A stretch of 64,000 bases of DNA, from positions 6,324,001 through 6,388,000 of the forward strand of contig NC_092364.1 in assembly GCF_030848805.1 (NCBI RefSeq). Direction: 5' to 3'. Positions 39,501 to 48,530 of this stretch are shown piece after piece. The number at the start of each line of letters is the position of its first letter. Position 1 is the stretch's first letter. The position numbers and the translations under genes are program-made. The notes below the pieces were generated by a model that saw only the letters and a program-made list of their open reading frames with translations, was not told the DNA's origin and searched no databases. The DNA is from Temnothorax longispinosus (taxonomy: Eukaryota > Arthropoda > Insecta > Hymenoptera > Formicidae).

Positions 39501-40182
39501 TTTATACATACAAACTACAGTTTTATCAGTATTTATATGTTTAACATTAAAAATAATGACTTTTTTTATTGATTTCAGATGTTAAATGGTGTTGGTTGGG
39601 AGTTGTGGTTTGGTGACATTTTTTCTACACCTATCGTGCCGAATTTGTCGCAAATGTCCTTGTGGGAACGGAATTGTTACCTATATGTTGATAATTGGAT
39701 CAAATGGGATGGTCGTAATGCACCTTCTCGTGTGACAGAAGACGAGAGGAGCCTCAACGACGTTCAGAAAATGATGTTATTAAACAGACTACATTATTTT
39801 TATAGTACGCTGACCATACATAAACTGTTTTTTATTCACGACCGTTACTTCGCAGTTATCAGAAATGGAAAAATACGGTAAATATGCATATCTTCATTTA
39901 AATTAATTTGCAGTTGCTTAATGTAAAGTGCATCACGTATTTCACAGGTTTCTTTGGCTGCTATTGTGCATTAAAGTTCGATGGGCTGGCTTCAAAGTTA
40001 CACAAGCTTTGAATTTTGCTACTGAAAATTGTTCGCCAAATTACGCATGTCCTATATTTCAACATTTGTACGAATGGGGAGAAATACGTGACAGAGCGAT
40101 TGAAACATATAATCGCAATAAAAGGAAGATGTTGAATGAAACCCGGGAGAAAATCGACCAAATTCTACACCAAAACTTATAA
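36545..40182 (+). CDS. LTA4H-like M1 protein, catalytically dead (copy 1)
   Basis: Ten exons: 36545-36593, 37015-37127, 37204-37352, 37439-37550, 37618-37686, 37944-38226, 38751-39073, 39232-39489, 39579-39877, 39948-40182. Phases are continuous and the model is fully open, giving 629 residues (human LTA4H is 611). The fold markers are clear: PCQDTPSVKFTYSA, GPYVWGKYDICVLPPS, SWAGNLVT, VPYERGY and RFLWLLLCIKVRW. The enzyme's functional residues are replaced. HEISH is RNISQ (301-305), the third zinc ligand (Glu in WLNEG) is Lys324, and GGMEN is FEIE (273-276). The carboxylate-binding Arg/Lys near the C-terminus are Ser/Asn. The catalytic Tyr (VPYE, Y398) remains. Neither peptidase nor epoxide hydrolase activity is expected. 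The preserved length and splicing suggest a selected non-enzymatic role such as binding. This is the best-preserved member of a local family of four copies. Confidence 0.88.
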
Positions 40183-41600
40183 TTATTTTTGCAACAATTA
40201 GCCTGATTTGATTTTTAATGGGTAAGTCATTAGTAACTGCAATTTATAATTCTTTTGTTATATGAAGAAAACTTAAAAAATATAGAAATATGAAACTAAT
40301 TTGGTAGAGACAAATTTCTATACCCCGCGTTTATTTCATTTTCTGAGTTGCAGTGCCAACGAGGAAATAACTGGATTCACGATGATGCCTGATGACAATT
40401 CCCATTGAATCGTCGAATAATATTTAAATTTGTAAAAGAAAATATATCTCTTATATACAGAATATCATATAATTAATGTATACAGAAGCAACATGTAATT
40501 ATCGTAGTGTAATTTATTGTATTAAACGCATAAATGTATCAGCATAAATCTTTAAACTTCATTTTTCTCACAATAGACTACGTATTACTTCAACTAAAAT
40601 GTCAAATCTTGATAATGAGATCGAATCCTAGATATACGTAAATAAATTCTTGATACTACCTGCTTGAATCGCGTATGCATACCTCGCATTTGGTCCATTC
40701 GATGATTAATATCTATTATATAGGGTAAAAATACTAAAAATAGTTATTACCTGATAATCTCAATTTCAGAACAATTTATAATGTGTATGTTGTTGACATC
40801 AATTTTTTATTTATAATATTTATAACAAAATTAATTTAGTTAGGAAATTAATTTTTTTTTTCTAATGCTTAAAAGACAGCTGTAACATTTATTCGTCGAT
40901 TTTTCTGATAATCCTATTAAAAATTAATGTTTGTTGGATTTTAATTATTATTGCTAATAAAATATCTGCAAAATTATTCGATTTGTAGTGGATTTATGCG
41001 CTAGAATTGAATATATTATAATATAAGAGTAGATCAAAAAATAACTTTCTTTTTAACCATAAAATTACATTTAATACATTAAAAAAACATAGAGAGTAAA
41101 TCAAAGTCTTGATTTGAAACAACGCTAAAAAGTAATAATATTATATTCCTTCTGCAAACCCGCTGAATTAATTTTGACAAAATCACAATTGTTATAGTAT
41201 GGTCTACTTCGGATTCAACGTTGTTGCGTTAATTTAGTTGCGTTAATTTTAGTGTAAATGTAACGTACGTTAACTTTTTCTGAACTTTGGACTTAATTGT
41301 ATTTTGACACTGAAGATGATCCCATAAGGGTCCGAAAGGTTTGTCAATTTGTTATCTTAATATAGAATTTCATAACACTTCACCTTGCGGCTCGATGTTA
41401 TTTTATTTTGGATTGATTTTTAATCTTGTGAGCCTTTCGATATATATAATATATAATATATTTGTGTATACGAATGATGAAGGAATTATGTATGCATAAT
41501 AAAAATTATATATTAATGTGTATGTGGAAAGCCATGGCATAGTAAGCAATATATATTTTGTACACATATAAGAAGCATAGGACTAAAACTAAGGTATTAA
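40183..41600. other. Intergenic DNA with a hammerhead-like motif
   Basis: AT-rich 3' flank. At 41308-41339 it carries CTGAAGA, a GATCCC/GGGTC stem and CGAAA, which matches the hammerhead ribozyme core layout. No coding segment is seen. Confidence 0.5.
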
Positions 41601-41610
41601 GGAACTACTA

Positions 41611-42131
41611 GGTGCGCAACTAAGTTTCCGGGTTTTTTTTTATCAATAAATACAAAAAATGGTTTATTCAAAGTATCGTCCCTCGCTAGCATATACATTT
41701 TCGCCATCTCTCTGGCAATACATGAATACCGCGACGATAAAATGACGCGTCTTTGGACCGAAACCATTTATCCAACCAATTTTGCACTTCTTCGAAATTG
41801 GTCAAGTGTAGCCCAGCCAAGCCATGCGCCATCGACCGGAACAAGTGCTAATCGGAAGGCGCCAGGTCTGGCGAATACGGCGGGTGCGGTAGCAGATCCC
41901 ATTTCAGCGTTTTGATGGTGTCCTGGACGCAAATGCTGTTTATTTGGCACAAAACTCGACATCTCCGTTGTTAGAAAAAATATTTTTGCGTTGCGATATG
42001 TGTTGGTATAACGACTGGTTATTGTTAACAGATGTCCAAGCTATAACTTCAGACAACTTCAAACATGTAAGTCGAGTACATGTGTTATTGGTGCCATTTA
42101 TGTGTGAAACCCGGAAACTTAGTTGCGCACC
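41611..42131 (-). mobile_element. Deleted mariner-family transposon
   Basis: Terminal inverted repeats GGTGCGCAACTAAGTTTCCG and its complement, flanked by TA on both sides (41609-41610 and 42132-42133). The minus strand of the left half encodes the C-terminal part of a mariner transposase, including LLPHPPYSPDLAPSD followed by a stop where Tyr is expected, then HLFRSMAHGLA. Most of the transposase gene is deleted, so the element is non-autonomous. Confidence 0.85.
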
Positions 42132-42169
42132 TAATAACTCTTGAAGAATATGCAAAATGTTTATTAGCA

Positions 42170-42690
42170 CATAAATGCGTGTAAGTACGTGTAAAAGTAC
42201 AATGAACTATTTTTTTACGTAGTTACTTTTAATACGTTAAGACACTTGTTCCAGCGGTTCGTTAATTTAAAGATTCCGTCTTTGGAAAATTGTCGTCCAT
42301 GTATATACAGAATATGCTTGCTTACGATTTTCATTTTTTCTTTTTAAATCGTTTTCCTGCAACAGGTCTCAAAAGAACTCAAAAATGGTAGTCAAAGGTC
42401 CAGACTGTGAAGTGGATGAGGTAAAATCCCAACAATTCCCAACAAAATTGCTGCACAAGAAATGTCTACGTTGATACGTGCAATGCGGCCTTACTCCATC
42501 GTGTAAAAGAATAATTCTCTTGGTTTTTATCGCTTTTTTAAGCTCTTTATTAATTTTATTAGGATTTCGTCACCTTTGCAATTGGGAAAGAAATTGCAGC
42601 ACGAATTTCAACTTTGGAGTGCGACTTTAGCGTACGCGGGATTTTATCAAAATTCCATAAGTATTGACAGCCCTACCTAAAAGTTACGTA
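42170..42690 (+). repeat. Segmental duplication, copy without MITE
   Basis: Matches 59910-60965 over several blocks (TTTTTTTACGTAGTTA, TTGCAGCACGAATTTCAACT, ATTCCATAAG/ATTCCATAGG). It lacks the TTAA MITE present in the other copy, so it shows the pre-insertion state. Both copies contain a CAACAG...GATGAGGTAAAA stretch that looks like an exon with acceptor and donor. The encoded peptides differ and one contains a stop, so no gene is called. Confidence 0.7.
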
Positions 42691-43630
42691 ACATACCGAA
42701 TAGATCGATTGACACGTATTATTAATGTTATGATATAGCTAACTAAAATATAAGTATTTAGCAATAATTTAACTTATAATAAAAATAACTAGCAACACGC
42801 CAAAATCACGCAAATTTCTTTTACTAAATGCAAAGATAAAAATTGTAAATTATTTAACGACAGAATTCATAAACGCGATTGTTAATTTCATGTAAAAACT
42901 GTAATTATAACAAACTTTATATCGTACTTTAAATTTGTGATTACATTGCCGCATAACCCATTACTCAAACTTGAGTTGAGGATACAGAATAGTATATACG
43001 AATTGTCAAATTGAGCTTCCAAAATATTGCAAAAATAACATTCGTAATGCTTAATATAAAGAGAAGAGAATAATTGATCTAAAATTATTTTACAAAAAGT
43101 GTTAAAAGTTTCTAGACCGCAAAAGCTCAAAGCCGGTTTTGTGTTTGTTTTTTCATTGGATATATTAGATCAAAAGTGCTCTGCAATCAGACGGTCGTTT
43201 TGAGTCTGCACTGCCGGTGATCAGCACATATGTTATATGTCGATTTGTCGCTCAGGGCAGCACGGTCCATTTCAACGGATATAATTAATATTTAATTTTA
43301 TGTATTCAATTAATTACTAACATTAATTTTTATCGAAATAATAGCATTTTAGAGAAACAAATGTTCCAGAGTATTCTGCTTTATTAAACGGATATTTTTG
43401 ATAAAAAATATATATATATCTGTTTGCAGAATTTGCATGCATATACCTAATACTTTTTTGTGGGTTTTTATATAACAATAAATTTTACATGTATCAAAAT
43501 ATAATTTTTTTATCAATTTCAGATTGAGTGTTTATACGGATTGCAAGATTGAGTGGTGTGAGCAGCGAAGAACTGTAACATATCAACGATTTGTTAGTAA
43601 TTAACTTATGATGCATTGAATAAAATATTT
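42691..43630. other. Intergenic DNA, no gene seen
   Basis: AT-rich sequence between the duplicated block and the 5' flank of the second LTA4H-like copy. No feature was identified. Confidence 0.5.
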
Positions 43631-44589
43631 GACACTTACTTTATTATGTAAAATATCTCGTCTCGTGTCCATTATATGTGTGCGCATATCTTGTGAAGTT
43701 CAGTGCTTATTTTTTGGGGCACCATCATAATATCACATGGTTTTTCGCCGACTATAACGAATATGACTTTGACGCGATAGTATTCCATTACCCAAAGTGT
43801 TAAAAACCGAACAGAGAAGCTAACTGTATCCGTTGCACTTGTGAACGGGCACGAAAAATACTTTCTTGATAGCGCATTTCTTTAGTTTCTGCCTATTTAA
43901 AATAAAGAAAATGTGAATCTGAGTATGAGTGGAAAGAACGAAAGGAATGGGAGTTAGAAGATTTAATTAAGGTAAATCAATCCCGCAGTGTATTACAGTG
44001 TGATTTACTAAATTTATTTAATTCGAATATATTTAAGCGAGAGAAATCACAGTCACTTTGACTCTGACATCCGACATTCTAATAAACAGAATATGTTGCC
44101 AAACAAAGAAAGTGGTAGAAGTTAGAACCAATACTGCAGCCAGTTTAGACATGAAGATTACTATATCGCAAGTGATTTCAAAAGGCTCGTAACGTGACTC
44201 TCATAAAATGGATACTGCAAGGCGTTCTAATGATCTACACTCTTTTGCGATACTAGGTATTTCAATTATTTACTTAGCTACGTAAGCATAATGTGTAAAG
44301 TTTAAATTTACTTTTTTTTTAAATTATTTACGGAATTTATTATAATATTTAAAAGACGAAACTGCTGCACATATCCTTAGCTCCTTAGTAACTTACACTT
44401 TTAAAAATTAGATTATTTCTTCACAATTTTAATTAACTGACAACATTCTGCGCATATTCTTAAATGCATGAAATATATTGTATTTAACACAATGATCCAA
44501 GAATTGCTTGCATTTGACAAATCTCACACGCAATTACTATAATGATTTCCCCATTTCGATATATCATTTTCTGTCATGTACTTATTACA

Positions 44590-45475
44590 TTAGGAGCTAG
44601 CAAACCAAGACAGGTGTACATGCTAAGAATATATTATTTTAAATAAATAATGTACAAATTTACTATATTCTTATTTAGAGGTGTTCTTATTTCTATTGTC
44701 AAAATCGCTTTTTCTTTAATTACTTTTTCATTAAAATCCACAACCAAATCTAAATCGGTATCGATTACACGTGCCACTTATAATAATCAAATAAATGCGG
44801 AAATTAAAAAATATGTAATAGAAGATTAAAGTTCAAAGAATTAAAAACAAAGAAGATAAGAGGGGCTAACGTACCACGCCAGGTGTATGTGCTAAAAATA
44901 TACTACAAATTTAAATAAATAATGTGACAAACGTTTTGACTTGTAATAAGGTCATCTTTAGGGCGTTGTAACAAAGACTTATAGATAAGTTCATGACATT
45001 TAATTAAATTAAAAAATTCGTAAAATTTGTATATCATCTATATGTAATTAATACGAAAGGATCTGGTTTAGACTTTTTTGTAGAGTTTCTTGATGTGCCA
45101 TTACCGTGATGGATCGAATTGACTTACTTTTTAACAATGGTTCGACACACATGTATTTTACAAACTCTCTTTAAGATTGATTTAACGTTTTTACCAGCCT
45201 ACACTTTATCATTACTTTAACATCATTACCAAAGAAGCCAGACCCACCACTTTTAATGGCACATCAAGAGACTCTACACACACAAAAAGGCCTAATCCAG
45301 ACACATTAATTCCATATAAACGATTACAAGATTTGCAAATTTTATAATCTGACTAGATATTTTCATCTCTGTTTATAAATGACGGTTTTTATTATACCGC
45401 ACTAAAGATGACCTTATAGGTCGAAACATTAAGTAGACACTTTTTATATATCGATCAAAAATATTGACTGGTTAA
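44590..45475. mobile_element. Inverted pair of repeat elements replacing exon 2
   Basis: The halves are inverted copies. TCTTGATGTGCCATTA near 45088 and AATGGCACATCAAGAGACTC near 45255 pair, and AAATTTG blocks lie outside them. Each half carries a hammerhead-like CTAAAGATGACC...TC(A/G)AAAC motif, minus strand near 44950-44975 and plus strand near 45402-45428. This suggests retroelement tails of the Penelope type, but no reverse transcriptase is present. Confidence 0.5.
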
Positions 45476-46323
45476 TAATATATGTTATCGAATAATTAGA
45501 CTTTAGATAACCTAGAACTTGATATATCAAGGGTCACAGACATCGATGGAACACATTTATAATTAGATTTTGAAATTGAAGATTTTGACAGTCAAGTATC
45601 TCGAGACAAATCTCTTGGACGTCCATTTCGCATACAGTCACCAGAAGCTGCTGAAACTGCTTATTTTATAAGGTAAAAATAAGATATTTCTAGAATAATA
45701 CAATTACTAGCCATAATTAATGTAAGCATTGAATACACCTACAATATTTTCAGATGTAAAATTCAAATTGAATATAAAACACGTCCAAACTCTCCTGCAT
45801 TGTATAAACTAACACCTGCGCAAATTGCTGATGGTTTATATTTCTTTCTATTGTCTAACAACCAGGTACCTATATACTTTAGATCATGTGCTGAATCTAG
45901 ATATAGGTACCTTATTTTACGTAACGTGCACAAAATTTTCTTGTGTAATAATATAAGAATGATCGATATCTCGCCTTTATTTTTCACACAAGTTACAATA
46001 TAGATAGAAAGAATATCATTTTTCGTAAAAGTAAATATAAGAAAAGTTAATATATCTTAGCAGAATCTCCCTATTTTGTGTATATATGCTCGATTTCATT
46101 TATATCACATATATTATTCATTGCATTGCGTAACTACCTTTAAGCAGCACAATCATTTGTGCCCCTCTATTTATCTAATTTCTGTAGCTTGTGCAAAAAT
46201 ACCAAGTTTTGTCAAATAACTGGTAGAACGGAACGTTTTATTTTTGAAAATGGCACTATCTTATAATTGCCAAATTATTGAAATCTTTTCAAGCACAGGA
46301 TTTTGTTTCGCAGACAGATAAAT

Positions 46324-47133
46324 TTATAAGGCCAGTCCAAAAACAGATACAATGCAGTACATGGTTTTATTCTCCCAGCGCACCGTGCAGCTGCCATCGG
46401 TAGCGTTATCCCAGTAACATGAACTCGCGGTATGAAGTCCAGCACCGTTTTTCTGCATGATTGTACAAGTCACTGCAACAATTCGATTTAAGGAAAAGTG
46501 AAATTCAGATGAAAAACGACATTATTCCAGAATGTACAGAAGGGAGACGTTAATATAAAACCTCTCTCCTAATGCTAAGAAATTAGTTTGTTCTGCATAC
46601 CGATATATTTGTAAGCCTTCTGTAATTTTGTAAGATTGCCCAAGCACGCCTCTACCACGTTCGAAGTCCATTGATTAACTTTGTTATGCTGATACGTATT
46701 GCCACCTATTGACACTTCAATCGCTTCTTTGATAATGTTGCTCACATCGTCCACCACAAATTGCAACTAGAACCACAATAAGATTAAGAATTATTTTACA
46801 GAAAGCGACAAGAATATATTTGAAATTTAATCAAACAGAAATATTATTTTAATATTTAGCATTAAAAAATAAAAATGAATCTGAATAAGTAACTTCAGAA
46901 CCTAACTTCTAATGAGAAAAAATTCACTCGTAAGTTTATCACAATTAATTAGAAGCACCCTTTACATTGTGTGTATGCTTTAAAATTACTTTAAAGCAGC
47001 AATTAACACATGATTGATTTACATAATTTCAATCTTTGTATCTGATAAACAGAAGATTCACATCAAGACATTTTATTTAATTAAAAATTATAAAGAAATT
47101 TTCACGACTAACCTCTTCTTGCGCATCCTCCAT
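46324..47133 (-). CDS. Dynlt1: Dynein light chain Tctex-type (DYNLT1-like)
   Basis: Light chain of cytoplasmic dynein that binds the intermediate chain and cargo. Three exons on the minus strand: 47133-47113 (MEDAQEE), 46766-46601 and 46472-46324. Phases are continuous, giving 111 residues (human DYNLT1 has 113). Signature blocks are FVVDDVSNIIKEAI, YQHNKVNQWTSNVVE, LTKLQKAYKYI, MQKNGAGLHTASSCYWD, DGSCTVRWENKTMYCIVSVF. No stops or frameshifts. It has introns, so it is not a retrocopy. It sits antisense inside LTA4H-like pseudogene copy 2 and on one arm of an inverted duplication; copy 1 of the LTA4H-like gene has no such insert. An AATAAA-type signal occurs on the minus strand near 45976. It is probably the functional gene. 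Confidence 0.95.
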
Positions 47134-47572
47134 CTCGAGTAAACACTAAAGCACCACTGGCCACTGAAGACTGCTTTCACACCAAGAATAATTTCTACAA
47201 TAATTTAATGCTTATTATTATTCGTCCGATCAAGGACGATTGTCAAGTTTGGAGCAGCTGAAAAGTAAATACCACGAAATCTGGCTTGTAGCAACAATCG
47301 AAATGTTGGAAATGGAAGAAGTCCTACGATTGCCCCCAATTTTCCACCGCAAGTATCTTGCACCTCGACAAAATATCGCACTAACGAGGCCTGATCGTCG
47401 CACTGTCGCGTTCGTTTTATTGCAATTACTTATCTCGTAATAACGCCGTGTGACAATCTGTCCGTATATAAATATAGCCAGCCGTAGTCGATAATATCAA
47501 CTGTCACGTCACAGTCGGTCACACCGCCTCGTCGGTAACGCCGGTTGTCGTTACTCCTGCATGCTGGTTACT

Positions 47573-47684
47573 CCTGGGCTGCGTTCCAAAATTCACTCTA
47601 GTTAACTAAAATGCTATAGTGTAGGTACGTGACGTAAACTATAGATTTTAGTTACTCAGAGTGAATTTTGGAATGCAACCCTGG
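47573..47684. mobile_element. Hairpin MITE, GGCTGCGTTC ends
   Basis: The arms CCTGGGCTGCGTTCCAAAAT and ATTTTGGAATGCAACCCTGG pair; the inner arms include TTCACTC/GAGTGAA and TAACTAAAAT/ATTTTAGTTA. It is in the spacer of the inverted duplication, upstream of the dynein light chain gene. Confidence 0.85.
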
Positions 47685-47697
47685 TAGTCCTGGTTAC

Positions 47698-47720
47698 TTC
47701 CCACCCCCACCCCCACCCAA
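47698..47720 (-). other. G-quadruplex-type motif
   Basis: The plus strand has CCCACCCCCACCCCCACCC, so the minus strand has four G-runs separated by single T. It lies about 570 bases upstream of the dynein light chain start codon on the strand of that gene. Confidence 0.6.
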
Positions 47721-47754
47721 TACCCAATATATATTAGTATACATTATATACATA

Positions 47755-47887
47755 TGCGGGAGGCAGGGAACATTTTTGACACTTATTTTCGCAGTCAGCA
47801 GTCGGCAGTCAGTTAATATAGATAGGATTGTTCCATTATATTCACTGACTGCGAAAATAGTGTCAAAAATGTTCACTACCTCCCGTA
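47755..47887. mobile_element. Hairpin MITE
   Basis: The arms GCGGGAGGCAGGGAACATTT and AAATGTTCACTACCTCCCGT pair, as do TTTTGACACTTATTTTCGCA and TGCGAAAATAGTGTCAAAA. The loop lies near 47815-47845. Confidence 0.85.
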
Positions 47888-48048
47888 CAATACATATATA
47901 CATATACAAAGCCATCAGATTTAGTGATGTCTACTTTTAGCTGCTCTAAACTTGACAATCGTTTTTAATCGGACGAATAATAATAAGTATTAAAATTATT
48001 ACAGAAATCGTTTTTGGTGTGAAAGCAAGTCTTTAGTGTTTACTCGAG

Positions 48049-48530
48049 ATGGAGGATGCGCAAGAAGAAGTTAGTCGTGAAAATTTCTTTATAATTTTTT
48101 AATTAAATAAAAGGTCTTTATACGAATCTACTGTTTATCCTCGGTTTATCAGATACAGAGATTGAAATTATGTAAATCAATCATGTCTTAATTACTGCTT
48201 TAAAGTAATTTTAAAGCATACACACAATATGATGTATACCCATAGCGAGAAATATTCTGGCTGGGTAGGATATATGCTTCTAATTGATTGTGATAAACTT
48301 AGAGTGAATTTTTTCTCATTAGAAGTTATAGGTTCTGAAGTTACTTATTCAGATTCATTTTCTATCTTTGCTAAATATTAAAATAATATTTCTGTTTGAT
48401 TAAATTTCAAATATATTCTTGTCGTTTTATGTAAAATAATTCTTAATCTTATTGTGGTTCTAGTTGCAATTTGTGGCGGACGATGTGGCCCTATAAATGT
48501 ATCTGCCTGCGAAACAAAATCCTGCGCTTG
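48049..48530 (+). pseudogene. Truncated mirror copy of the dynein light chain gene
   Basis: Exon 1 (48049-48069, MEDAQEE) with GTTAGT donor and the beginning of exon 2 (48464-48486, LQFVADDV) are kept. The sequence then jumps directly to the stop region and 3' UTR of the gene (GCCCTATAAATGTATCTGCC). A deletion with a short GGCC-type microhomology removed the rest of exon 2, intron 2 and exon 3. It cannot encode a dynein light chain. Confidence 0.9.

Noticed and set aside
47240..47440. 66-residue plus-strand frame between the inverted arms
   Set aside because: It lies in the likely promoter of the dynein light chain gene and extends across the arm boundary without homology.
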